The notes under the pieces: generated by a model
What the model saw: the letters and a program-made list of their open reading frames with translations, nothing else
Database searches by the model: none
What the model was told of the DNA's origin: nothing
Part shown: piece by piece, positions 50,641-63,118 of the stretch
Position numbering within the stretch: the first letter of the stretch is position 1
Layout: each line of letters starts with the position of its first letter
Assembly: GCF_050947335.1 (NCBI RefSeq)
Contig: NC_134991.1
Location: forward strand, 1,612,001-1,676,000
DNA length: 64,000 nucleotides
Source of the DNA: Megachile rotundata
Lineage: Eukaryota > Arthropoda > Insecta > Hymenoptera > Megachilidae
Direction: 5' to 3'
Made by a program: the position numbers and the translations under genes

Positions 50641-53600
50641 GCCGAAATCCCAAAGGCTGAAATCCCAAAGGCCGAAATCCAAAGGGCCGAAATCCCAAAG
50701 GTTGAAATTCCAAAGATCGACATACCAAAGGCCAAAATCCCAAATGTCGAAATCCCAAGAACCAAATCCCGAACGATGAATTCCCAAATGGCCGAAATCG
50801 CAAAGGTCGAAATTCCAAAGGCCGACATCCCAAAGGCCGAAATCTCAAAGTCCGAAATCCCAAAGGCTGAAATCCCAAAGACCGAAATCAACATAGCCGA
50901 AATCCCAAAGGCTGAAATCCCAAAGACCGACATCCCAAAGGCCGAAATCCCAAAGGCCGAAATCCCAATGGCCGAAATCCCAAGAGCCGAAATCCCAAAG
51001 GCCGAAATCCCAAAGGTCCAAATCCCAACGGTCGAAATCCCAAAGGCCGATATCCCAAGGGCCCATATCCCAAGGGCCCATATCCCAAGGGCCGCAATCG
51101 CAAAGGCCGAAATCACAAGGCCGAAATCCCAAAGGCCGAAATCCCAAACGCCGATATCTCAAAGGCCGAAATCCCAAAGGCCGAAATCGCAAAGGCCGAA
51201 ATCCAAAGGGCCGAAATCCCAAACGCTGAAATTCCAAAGACCGATATCCCAAAGGCCGAAATCACAAGGGCGAAATCCCAAAGGGCGAAATCCCAAAGGC
51301 CGAAATCCCAAAGACTGAAATTCGAAAGACCGAAATCCCAAAGGCCGAAATTTCAAAGGCCGAAATCCCAAAGGCCGAAATTCCAAAGGCCGAAATCCCA
51401 AAGGTCGAAATCACAAAGGCCGAAATCCCAAAGACCGACTTCCCAAAGGTCGAAATCCAACAGGCCAAAATCCCAAAGGCCTAAATCCCAAATGTCGAAA
51501 TCCCATTAGATGAATTCCCAAAAGGCCGTAATCCCAATAGTCGCAATCCCAAAGGCCGAAATCCCAAGGGCCGATATCCTAATTTCGGAAATTCCAAAGG
51601 CCGAAATCCCAAACGCCGAAATCCCAAAGGCCGAAATCCCAAAGGCCGAAATCCCAAAGGTCCAAATCCCAAAGGACGAAATTCCAAAGGCCGAAATCCC
51701 AAATGCCGATATACCAAAGGCGGAATTTCCAAAGGCCGAAATCCCAAATGTCGAAATCCCAAGGCCGAAATCCCAAAGGCCGAAATCCCAAAGGCCGACA
51801 TCCCAAAGGCCAACATCCCAAAGGCCGAAATCCCAAAGGTCGAAATCCCAAAGGCCGAAATCCCAAGGGCTGAAATTCCAAAGACCGACTACCCAAATGC
51901 CGAAATCCCAGAGGCCGAAATCCCAAAGGCCGAAATCCCAAGGGCCGAAATCCCAAAGGTCCAAATCCCAAATTCCGATATCCAAAGAGCCGAAATCCCA
52001 AAGGCCGAGATCCCAAAGGTCGAAATCCCAATGGCCGAAATCTCATAGGCCGAAATCCCAAAGGCTGAAATCGCAAAGGCCGGAATCCAAATGGCCGAAA
52101 TCCCGAAGGCTGAAATTCCAAAGACCGACTACCCAAAGGCCGAAATGCCAGAGGCCGAAATCCCAAAGGCCGAAATCCCAAGGGCCGATGTCCCAAAGCT
52201 CCAAATTCCAAAGGCCGAAATCCCAAAGGCCGAAATCCCAAATGTCGAAATCCCATTGGATGAATTCCCAAAAGGCCGTAATCCCAATGGTCGCAATCCC
52301 AAAGGCCGAAATCCCAAGGGCCGATGTCCTAATTTCGGAAATTCCAAAGGCCGAAATCCCAAACGCCGAAATCCCAAATGTCGAAATCACAAGGCCGAAA
52401 TACCAAAGGATGAATTCCCAAAAGGCCGAAATCCCAAAGGCCGAAATCCAAAAGGCCTAAATCCCAAGGGCCGAAATCCGAAAGGTAAAAATCCCAAAGG
52501 GCGAAATCCCAAATGTCGAAATCCCAAGGCCGAAATCCCAAAGGCCGAAATCCAAAGGGCCGAAATCCCAAAGGCTGAAATTCCAAAGACCGACATCCCA
52601 AATGCCGAAATCCCAAAGACTGAAACTCCAAAGACCGACTTCCCAAAGGTCGAACTCCCAGAGGCCGATATCCCAAAGGTCGAAATCCCAAAGGCCGAAA
52701 TCCAAAGGGCCGAAATCCCAAAGGCCGAAATCCAAAGGGCCGAAATCCCAAAGGCTGAAATCCCAAAGGCCGAAATCCAAAGGGCCGAAATCCCAAAGGT
52801 TGAAATTCCAAAGATCGACATACCAAAGGCCAAAATCCCAAATGTCGAAATCCCAAGAACCAAATCCCGAACGATGAATTCCCAAAAGGCCGAAATCGCA
52901 AAGGTCGAAATTCCAAAGGCCGACATCCCAAAGGCCGAAATCCCAAAGGCCGAAATCACAAGGCCGAAATCCCAAAGGCCAAAAATCCCAAACGCCGAAA
53001 TCCCAAAGGCCGAAATCCCAAAGGCCCAAATCCCAAGTACCGAAATCCCAAAGGTCGAAATCCCAAAGGCCGAAATCTCAAAGGCCGAAATCCCAAAGGC
53101 CGAAATCGCAAAGGCCGAAATCCCAAAGGGCGAAATCCCAAAGGCCGAAATCCCAAAGACTGAAATTCGAAAGACCGAAATCCCAAAGGCCGAAATCTCA
53201 AAGGCCGAAATCCCAAAGGCCGAAATTCCAAAGGCCGAAATCCCAAAGGTCGAAATCACAAAGGCCGAAATCCCAAAGACCGACTTCCCAAAGGTCGAAA
53301 TCCCAAAGGCCGAAATCCCAAAGGCCGAAATCCCAAAGGCGGAAATCCCAAATGTCGAAATCCCATTGGATGAATTCCCAAAAGGCCGTAATCCCAATAG
53401 TCGCAATCCCAAAGGCCGAAATCCCAAGGGCCGATTTCCTAATTTCGGAAATTCCAAAGGCCGAAATCCCAAACGCCGAAATCCCAAATGTCGAAATCAC
53501 AAGGCCGAAATACCAAAGGATGAACTCCCAAAAGGTCGAAATCCCAAAGGTCGAAATCCCAAAGGCCGAAATCCCAAAGGCCGAAATCCCAAAGGCCGAA

Positions 53601-54044
53601 ATCCCGAAGATCCAAATCCCAAAGGACGAAATTCCAAAGGCCGAAATCCCAAATGCCGATATCCAAAAGGCGGAATTTCCAAAGGCCGAAATCCCAAAGG
53701 ATGAATTCCCAAAAGGCCGAAATCCCAAAGGCCGAAATCCAAAAGGCCTAAATCCCAAGGGCCGAAATCCGAAAGGTAAAAATCCCAAAGGGCGAAATCC
53801 CAAATGTCGAAATCCCAAGGCCGAAATCCCAAAGGCCGAAATCCAAAGGGCCGAAATCCCAAAGGCTGAAATTCCAAAGACCGACATCCCAAATGCCGAA
53901 ATCCCAAAGACTGAAACTTCAAAGACCGACTTCCCAAAGGTCGAACTCCCAGAGGCCGATATCCCAAAGGTCGAAATCCCAAAGGCCGAAATCCAAAGGG
54001 CCGAAATCCCAAACTTCGAAATCCCAAAGGCCGAAATCCAAAGG
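50641..54044 (+). repeat. 3,404-bp tandem unit, copy 1
   Basis: The match to 54,045 onward at 3,404 bp begins at about 50,641, after a gaattcccaaaagg monomer in this copy and a ccaaagggcc monomer in the next. The unit spans a 1,544-bp version of the 1,529-bp subunit (one monomer longer) plus a remainder. Corresponding anchors lie at 51,510, 54,914 and 58,318. A 3,389-bp version of the same spacing is present earlier (41,434 to 44,823). Confidence 0.9.
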
Positions 54045-57000
54045 GCCGAAATCCCAAAGGCTGAAATCCCAAAGGCCGAAATCCAAAGGGCCGAAATCCC
54101 AAAGGTTGAAATTCCAAAGATCGACATACCAAAGGCCAAAATCCCAAATGTCGAAATCCCAAGAACCAAATCCCGAACGATGAATTCCCAAATGGCCGGA
54201 ATCGCAAAGGTCGAAATTCCAAAGGCCGACATCCCAAAGGCCGAAATCTCAAAGTCCGAAATCCCAAAGGCTGAAATCCCAAAGACCGAAATCAACATAG
54301 CCGAAATCCCAAAGGCTGAAATCCCAAAGACCGACATCCCAAAGGCCGAAATCCCAAAGGCCGAAATCCCAATGGCCGAAATCCCAAGAGCCGAAATCCC
54401 AAAGGCCGAAATCCCAAAGGTCCAAATCCCAACGGTCGAAATCCCAAAGGCCGATATCCCAAGGGCCCATATCCCAAGGGCCCATATCCCAAGGGCCGCA
54501 ATCGCAAAGGCCGAAATCACAAGGCCGAAATCCCAAAGGCCGAAATCCCAAACGCCGATATCTCAAAGGCCGAAATCCCAAAGGCCGAAATCGCAAAGGC
54601 CGAAATCCAAAGGGCCGAAATCCCAAACGCTGAAATTCCAAAGACCGATATCCCAAAGGCCGAAATCACAAGGGCGAAATCCCAAAGGGCGAAATCCCAA
54701 AGGCCGAAATCCCAAAGACTGAAATTCGAAAGACCGAAATCCCAAAGGCCGAAATTTCAAAGGCCGAAATCCCAAAGGCCGAAATTCCAAAGGCCGAAAT
54801 CCCAAAGGTCGAAATCACAAAGGCCGAAATCCCAAAGACCGACTTCCCAAAGGTCGAAATCCAACAGGCCAAAATCCCAAAGGCCTAAATCCCAAATGTC
54901 GAAATCCCATTAGATGAATTCCCAAAAGGCCGTAATCCCAATAGTCGCAATCCCAAAGGCCGAAATCCCAAGGGCCGATATCCTAATTTCGGAAATTCCA
55001 AAGGCCGAAATCCCAAACGCCGAAATCCCAAAGGCCGAAATCCCAAAGGCCGAAATCCCAAAGGTCCAAATCCCAAAGGACGAAATTCCAAAGGCCGAAA
55101 TCCCAAATGCCGATATCCCAAAGGCGGAATTTCCAAAGGCCGAAATCCCAAATGTCGAAATCCCAAGGCCGAAATCCCAAAGGCCGAAATCCCAAAGGCC
55201 GACATCCCAAAGGCCAACATTCCAAAGGCCGAAATCCCAAAGGTCGAAATCCCAAAGGCCGAAATCCCAAGGGCTGAAATTCCAAAGACCGACTACCCAA
55301 ATGCCGAAATCCCAGAGGCCGAAATCCCAAAGGCCGAAATCCCAAGGGCCGAAATCCCAAAGGTCCAAATCCCAAATTCCGATATCCAAAGAGCCGAAAT
55401 CCCAAAGGCCGAGATCCCAAAGGTCGAAATCCCAATGGCCGAAATCTCATAGGCCGAAATCCCAAAGGCTGAAATCGCAAAGGCCGGAATCCAAATGGCC
55501 GAAATCCCGAAGGCTGAAATTCCAAAGACCGACTACCCAAAGGCCGAAATGCCAGAGGCCGAAATCCCAAAGGCCGAAATCCCAAGGGCCGATGTCCCAA
55601 AGCTCCAAATTCCAAAGGCCGAAATCCCAAAGGCCGAAATCCCAAATGTCGAAATCCCATTGGATGAATTCCCAAAAGGCCGTAATCCCAATGGTCGCAA
55701 TCCCAAAGGCCGAAATCCCAAGGGCCGATGTCCTAATTTCGGAAATTCCAAAGGCCGAAATCCCAAACGCCGAAATCCCAAATGTCGAAATCACAAGGCC
55801 GAAATACCAAAGGATGAATTCCCAAAAGGCCGAAATCCCAAAGGCCGAAATCCAAAAGGCCTAAATCCCAAGGGCCGAAATCCGAAAGGTAAAAATCCCA
55901 AAGGGCGAAATCCCAAATGTCGAAATCCCAAGGCCGAAATCCCAAAGGCCGAAATCCAAAGGGCCGAAATCCCAAAGGCTGAAATTCCAAAGACCGACAT
56001 CCCAAATGCCGAAATCCCAAAGACTGAAACTCCAAAGACCGACTTCCCAAAGGTCGAACTCCCAGAGGCCGATATCCCAAAAGTCGAAATCCCAAAGGCC
56101 GAAATCCAAAGGGCCGAAATCCCAAAGGCCGAAATCCAAAGGGCCGAAATCCCAAAGGCTGAAATCCCAAAGGCCGAAATCCAAAGGGCCGAAATCCCAA
56201 AGGTTGAAATTCCAAAGATCGACATACCAAAGGCCAAAATCCCAAATGTCGAAATCCCAAGAACCAAATCCCGAACGATGAATTCCCAAAAGGCCGAAAT
56301 CGCAAAGGTCGAAATTCCAAAGGCCGACATCCCAAAGGCCGAAATCCCAAAGGCCGAAATCACAAGGCCGAAATCCCAAAGGCCAAAAATCCCAAACGCC
56401 GAAATCCCAAAGGCCGAAATCCCAAAGGCCCAAATCCCAAGTACCGAAATCCCAAAGGTCGAAATCCCAAAGGCCGAAATCTCAAAGGCCGAAATCCCAA
56501 AGGCCGAAATCGCAAAGGCCGAAATCCCAAAGGGCGAAATCCCAAAGGCCGAAATCCCAAAGACTGAAATTCGAAAGACCGAAATCCCAAAGGCCGAAAT
56601 CTCAAAGGCCGAAATCCCAAAGGCCGAAATTCCAAAGGCCGAAATCCCAAAGGTCGAAATCACAAAGGCCGAAATCCCAAAGACCGACTTCCCAAAGGTC
56701 GAAATCCCAAAGGCCGAAATCCCAAAGGCCGAAATCCCAAAGGCGGAAATCCCAAATGTCGAAATCCCATTGGATGAATTCCCAAAAGGCCGTAATCCCA
56801 ATAGTCGCAATCCCAAAGGCCGAAATCCCAAGGGCCGATTTCCTAATTTCGGAAATTCCAAAGGCCGAAATCCCAAACGCCGAAATCCCAAATGTCGAAA
56901 TCACAAGGCCGAAATACCAAAGGATGAACTCCCAAAAGGTCGAAATCCCAAAGGTCGAAATCCCAAAGGCCGAAATCCCAAAGGCCGAAATCCCAAAGGC

Positions 57001-57448
57001 CGAAATCCCGAAGATCCAAATCCCAAAGGACGAAATTCCAAAGGCCGAAATCCCAAATGCCGATATCCAAAAGGCGGAATTTCCAAAGGCCGAAATCCCA
57101 AAGGATGAATTCCCAAAAGGCCGAAATCCCAAAGGCCGAAATCCAAAAGGCCTAAATCCCAAGGGCCGAAATCCGAAAGGTAAAAATCCCAAAGGGCGAA
57201 ATCCCAAATGTCGAAATCCCAAGGCCGAAATCCCAAAGGCCGAAATCCAAAGGGCCGAAATCCCAAAGGCTGAAATTCCAAAGACCGACATCCCAAATGC
57301 CGAAATCCCAAAGACTGAAACTTCAAAGACCGACTTCCCAAAGGTCGAACTCCCAGAGGCCGATATCCCAAAGGTCGAAATCCCAAAGGCCGAAATCCAA
57401 AGGGCCGAAATCCCAAACTTCGAAATCCCAAAGGCCGAAATCCAAAGG
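54045..57448 (+). repeat. 3,404-bp tandem unit, copy 2
   Basis: Full second copy at constant offset. Few substitutions were noticed: ggccaacattcc at about 55,213 against ggccaacatccc at 51,809, and cccaaaagtcg at about 56,077 against cccaaaggtcg at 52,673. Confidence 0.9.
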
Positions 57449-60418
57449 GCCGAAATCCCAAAGGCTGAAATCCCAAAGGCCGAAATCCAAAGGGCCGAAA
57501 TCCCAAAGGTTGAAATTCCAAAGATCGACATACCAAAGGCCAAAATCCCAAATGTCGAAATCCCAAGAACCAAATCCCGAACGATGAATTCCCAAATGGC
57601 CGGAATCGCAAAGGTCGAAATTCCAAAGGCCGACATCCCAAAGGCCGAAATCTCAAAGTCCGAAATCCCAAAGGCTGAAATCCCAAAGACCGAAATCAAC
57701 ATAGCCGAAATCCCAAAGGCTGAAATCCCAAAGACCGACATCCCAAAGGCCGAAATCCCAAAGGCCGAAATCCCAATGGCCGAAATCCCAAGAGCCGAAA
57801 TCCCAAAGGCCGAAATCCCAAAGGTCCAAATCCCAACGGTCGAAATCCCAAAGGCCGATATCCCAAGGGCCCATATCCCAAGGGCCCATATCCCAAGGGC
57901 CGCAATCGCAAAGGCCGAAATCACAAGGCCGAAATCCCAAAGGCCGAAATCCCAAACGCCGATATCTCAAAGGCCGAAATCCCAAAGGCCGAAATCGCAA
58001 AGGCCGAAATCCAAAGGGCCGAAATCCCAAACGCTGAAATTCCAAAGACCGATATCCCAAAGGCCGAAATCACAAGGGCGAAATCCCAAAGGGCGAAATC
58101 CCAAAGGCCGAAATCCCAAAGACTGAAATTCGAAAGACCGAAATCCCAAAGGCCGAAATTTCAAAGGCCGAAATCCCAAAGGCCGAAATTCCAAAGGCCG
58201 AAATCCCAAAGGTCGAAATCACAAAGGCCGAAATCCCAAAGACCGACTTCCCAAAGGTCGAAATCCAACAGGCCAAAATCCCAAAGGCCTAAATCCCAAA
58301 TGTCGAAATCCCATTAGATGAATTCCCAAAAGGCCGTAATCCCAATAGTCGCAATCCCAAAGGCCGAAATCCCAAGGGCCGATATCCTAATTTCGGAAAT
58401 TCCAAAGGCCGAAATCCCAAACGCCGAAATCCCAAAGGCCGAAATCCCAAAGGCCGAAATCCCAAAGGTCCAAATCCCAAAGGACGAAATTCCAAAGGCC
58501 GAAATCCCAAATGCCGATATCCCAAAGGCGGAATTTCCAAAGGCCGAAATCCCAAATGTCGAAATCCCAAGGCCGAAATCCCAAAGGCCGAAATCCCAAA
58601 GGCCGACATCCCAAAGGCCAACATTCCAAAGGCCGAAATCCCAAAGGTCGAAATCCCAAAGGCCGAAATCCCAAGGGCTGAAATTCCAAAGACCGACTAC
58701 CCAAATGCCGAAATCCCAGAGGCCGAAATCCCAAAGGCCGAAATCCCAAGGGCCGAAATCCCAAAGGTCCAAATCCCAAATTCCGATATCCAAAGAGCCG
58801 AAATCCCAAAGGCCGAGATCCCAAAGGTCGAAATCCCAATGGCCGAAATCTCATAGGCCGAAATCCCAAAGGCTGAAATCGCAAAGGCCGGAATCCAAAT
58901 GGCCGAAATCCCGAAGGCTGAAATTCCAAAGACCGACTACCCAAAGGCCGAAATGCCAGAGGCCGAAATCCCAAAGGCCGAAATCCCAAGGGCCGATGTC
59001 CCAAAGCTCCAAATTCCAAAGGCCGAAATCCCAAAGGCCGAAATCCCAAATGTCGAAATCCCATTGGATGAATTCCCAAAAGGCCGTAATCCCAATGGTC
59101 GCAATCCCAAAGGCCGAAATCCCAAGGGCCGATGTCCTAATTTCGGAAATTCCAAAGGCCGAAATCCCAAACGCCGAAATCCCAAATGTCGAAATCACAA
59201 GGCCGAAATACCAAAGGATGAATTCCCAAAAGGCCGAAATCCCAAAGGCCGAAATCCAAAAGGCCTAAATCCCAAGGGCCGAAATCCGAAAGGTAAAAAT
59301 CCCAAAGGGCGAAATCCCAAATGTCGAAATCCCAAGGCCGAAATCCCAAAGGCCGAAATCCAAAGGGCCGAAATCCCAAAGGCTGAAATTCCAAAGACCG
59401 ACATCCCAAATGCCGAAATCCCAAAGACTGAAACTCCAAAGACCGACTTCCCAAAGGTCGAACTCCCAGAGGCCGATATCCCAAAAGTCGAAATCCCAAA
59501 GGCCGAAATCCAAAGGGCCGAAATCCCAAAGGCCGAAATCCAAAGGGCCGAAATCCCAAAGGCTGAAATCCCAAAGGCCGAAATCCAAAGGGCCGAAATC
59601 CCAAAGGTTGAAATTCCAAAGATCGACATACCAAAGGCCAAAATCCCAAATGTCGAAATCCCAAGAACCAAATCCCGAACGATGAATTCCCAAAAGGCCG
59701 AAATCGCAAAGGTCGAAATTCCAAAGGCCGACATCCCAAAGGCCGAAATCCCAAAGGCCGAAATCACAAGGCCGAAATCCCAAAGGCCAAAAATCCCAAA
59801 CGCCGAAATCCCAAAGGCCGAAATCCCAAAGGCCCAAATCCCAAGTACCGAAATCCCAAAGGTCGAAATCCCAAAGGCCGAAATCTCAAAGGCCGAAATC
59901 CCAAAGGCCGAAATCGCAAAGGCCGAAATCCCAAAGGGCGAAATCCCAAAGGCCGAAATCCCAAAGACTGAAATTCGAAAGACCGAAATCCCAAAGGCCG
60001 AAATCTCAAAGACCGAAATCCCAAAGGCCGAAATTCCAAAGGCCGAAATCCCAAAGGTCGAAATCACAAAGGCCGAAATCCCAAAGACCGACTTCCCAAA
60101 GGTCGAAATCCCAAAGGCCGAAATCCCAAAGGCCGAAATCCCAAAGGCCGAAATCCCAAATGTCGAAATCCCATTGGATGAATTCCCAAAAGGCCGTAAT
60201 CCCAATAGTCGCAATCCCAAAGGCCGAAATCCCAAGGGCCGATATCCTAATTTCGGAAATTCCAAAGGCCGAAATCCCAAACGCCGAAATCCCAAATGTC
60301 GAAATCACAAGGCCGAAATACCAAAGGATGAACTCCCAAAAGGTCGAAATCCCAAAGGTCGAAATCCCAAAGGCCGAAATCCCAAAGGCCGAAATCCCAA
60401 AGGCCGAAATCCCAAAGG
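57449..60418 (+). repeat. 3,404-bp tandem unit, copy 3 (truncated, ~2,970 bp)
   Basis: Follows the same series as the two preceding copies up to about 60,418, where it passes into the series found at 46.6 kb (ggtccaaatcccaacggtcg). Near the end it already carries the variants of the 45-47 kb segment (ctcaaagaccgaaat at about 60,005, matching 46,239; gatatcctaattt where copies 1 and 2 have gatttcctaattt). The exchange point may therefore lie up to about 1 kb further left. Confidence 0.82.
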
Positions 60419-61121
60419 CCGAAATCCCAAAGGTCCAAATCCCAACGGTCGAAATCCCAAAGGCCGATATCCCAAGGGCCCATATCCCAAGGGCCCATAT
60501 CCCAAGGGCCGAAATCCCAAAGGCCGAAATCACAAGGCCGAAATCCCAAAGGCCGAAATCCCTAACGCCGAAATCCCAAAGGCCGAAATCCCAAAGGCCC
60601 AAATCCCAAGTACCGAAATCCCAAAGGTCGAAATCCCAAAGGCCGAAATCTCAAAGGCCGAAATCCCAAAGGCCGAAATCGCAAAGGCCGAAATCCAAAG
60701 GGCCGAAATCCCAAACGCTGAAATTCCAAAGACCGATATCCCAAAGGCCGAAATCACAAGGGCGAAATCCCAAAGGGCGAAATCCCAAAGGCCGAAATTC
60801 CAAAGGCCGAAATCCCAAAGGTCGAAATCACAAAGGCCGAAATCCCAAAGACCGACTTCCCAAAGGTCGAAATCCCAAAGGCCGAAATCCCAAAGGCCGA
60901 AATCCCAAATGTCGAAATCCCAAAGGCCCAAATCCCAAGTACCTAAATCCCATTGGTCGAAATCACAAGGCCGAAATACCAAAGGATGAACTCCCAAAAG
61001 GCCGAAATCCCAAAGGCCGAAATCCCAAAGTTCCAAATCCCAAAGGACGAAATTCCAAAGGCCGAAATCCCAAATGCCGATATCCCAAAGGCGGAATTTC
61101 CAAACGCCGAAATCCCAAAGG

Positions 61122-62401
61122 ATGAATTCCCAAAGGTCCAAATCCCAACGGTCGAAATCCCGAAAGCCGATATCCCAAGGGCCCATATCCCACGTGCCGA
61201 TGTCCCAAGGGCCGAAATTCCAAAGGTCGAAATCCCAAAGGCCGAAATCCCAGAGGTCCAAATCCCAAAGGACGGAATTCCAAAGGCCGAAATCCCAAAG
61301 GCCGAAATCCCAAAGGCTGAAATTCGAAGGACCGAAATCCCAAAGGCCGAAATCCCAAAGGGCCAAATCCCAAAGGCCGAAATCCCAAAGGCCGAAATCC
61401 CAAAGGCTGAAATTCGAAAGACCGAAATCCCAAAGGCCGAAATCTCAAAGGCCGAAATCCCAAAGGCTGAAATCCCAAAGGCCGGAATCCAAAGGGCCTG
61501 AATCTCAAAGGCTGAAATTCCAAAGACCGACTACCCAAATGCCGAAATTCCAGAGGCCGAAATCCCAAAGACCGAAATCCCAAGTGCCGAAATCCCAAAG
61601 GCCGAAATCCCAAAGGCCGAAATCCCAAAGGTCGAAATCCCAAAGGCCGAAATCCCAAAGGCCGCAATCCCAAGGGCCGGAATCCCAAGGGTCGAGATCC
61701 CAAAGGTCGAAATCCCAATGGCCGAAATCTCAAAGGCCGAAATCCCAAAGGCTGAAATCCCAAAGGCCGGAATCCAAAGGGCCTGAATCTCAAAGGCTGA
61801 AATTCCAAAGACCGACTACCCAAAGGCTGAAATGCCAGAGGCCGAAATCCCAAAGGCCGAAATCCCAAAATCCGAAATCCCAAAGGTCCAAACCCCAAAG
61901 GCTGAAATTCCAAAGACCAACTACCCAAAGGCCGAAATGCCAGAGGCCGAAATCCCAAAGGCTGAAATCCCAAAGGCCGAAATCCAAAGGGCCGAAATCC
62001 CAAAGGTTGAAATTCCAAAGATCGACATACCAAAGGCCGAAAGCCCAAATGTCGAAATCCCAAGAACGAAATCCCGAACGATGAAATCCCAAAAGGCCGA
62101 AATCCCAAGGGCCGAAATCCCAAGAGCCGAAATCCAAAAGGCCGAAATCCCAAAGGTCCAAATCCCAACGTTCGAAATTCCGAAGGCCGATATCCCAAGG
62201 GCCCATATCCCAAGGGCCGAAACTCCAAAGGTCGAAATCCCAAAGGCCGAAATCCCAAACGTCCAAATCCCAATGGACGAAATTCCAAAGGCCGAAATCC
62301 CAAAGGCCGAAATCCCAAAGGCTGAAATTCGAAGGACCGAAATCCCAAAGGCCGAAATCTCAAAGGCCGAAATCCCATAGGCCGAAATTCCAAAGGCCGA
62401 A
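61122..62401 (+). repeat. Diverged, left-end-type block inside the homogenised region (copy 2)
   Basis: Repeats 47,341-48,620 at 13,781 bp, with the same private monomers in the same order. The few substitutions noticed include aattcgaaagacc at about 61,411 where the first copy has aattcaaaagacc at 47,630. It shows that the 10-kb unit was amplified as a whole, including its old-type core. Confidence 0.82.
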
Positions 62402-63118
62402 ATTCCAAAGGCCGAAATCCCAAAGGTCGAAATCACAAAGGCCGAAATCCCAAAGACCGACTTCCCAAAGGTCGAAATCCCAAAGGCCGAAATCCCAAAG
62501 GCCGAAATCCCAAAGGCCGAAATCCCAAAGGTCGAAATCCCAGAGGCCGAAATCCCAAAGGCCGTAATCCCAAGGGCCGAAATCCCAAGGTTCGAGATCC
62601 CAAAGGTCAGAATCCCAATGGCCGAAATCTCAGTGGCCGAAATCCCAAAGGCTGAAATCCCAAAGGCCGGAATCCAAAGTGCCGAAATCCCAAAGGCTGA
62701 AATTCCAAAGACCGACTACCCAAAGCCCGAAATGCCAGAGGCCGAAATCCCAAAGGCCGAAATCCCAAGGGCCGATGTCCCAAAGCTCCAAATTCCAAAG
62801 GCCGAAATCCCAAATGTCGAAATCCCATTGGATGAATTCCCAAAAGGGCGTAATCCCAATGGTCGCAATCCCAAAGGCCGAAATCCCAAGGGCCGATATC
62901 CTAATTTCGGAAATTCCAAAGGCCGAAATCCCAAACGCCGAAATCCCAAATGTCTCAATCACAAGGCCGAAATACCAAAGGATGAACTCCCAAAAGGTCG
63001 AAATCCCAAAGGTCGAAATCCCAAAGGCCGAAATCCCAAAGGTCCAAATCCCAAAGGACGAAATTCCAAAGGCCGAAATCCCAAATGCCGATATCCCAAA
63101 GGCGGAATTTCCAAAGGC

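Larger units (their letters stand above)
49338..63118 (+). repeat. Enlarged 13,781-bp tandem copy of 39,262-49,337
   Basis: The right part matches the right part of copy 1 at 13,766 and then 13,781 bp (for example 45,644 versus 59,410 and 48,837 versus 62,618). The enlargement is accounted for exactly: 10,076 plus 15 (monomer near 53.6 kb), 3,404 (extra tandem unit), 271 (segment missing in copy 1) and 15 (monomer near 60.4 kb) gives 13,781. At 63,119 the start-of-copy series seen at 49,338 appears again, including the private gaaatacaaaaggcc variant. Confidence 0.88.

Noticed and set aside
48898..51318. An 806-codon open frame of PKAEI/QRPKS repeats as a giant structural protein gene
   Set aside because: All six frames are open for the same arithmetic reason, HOR lengths are not multiples of 3, frames switch at 14- and 16-bp monomers, and no non-repeat terminal domain, intron signal or promoter is visible.
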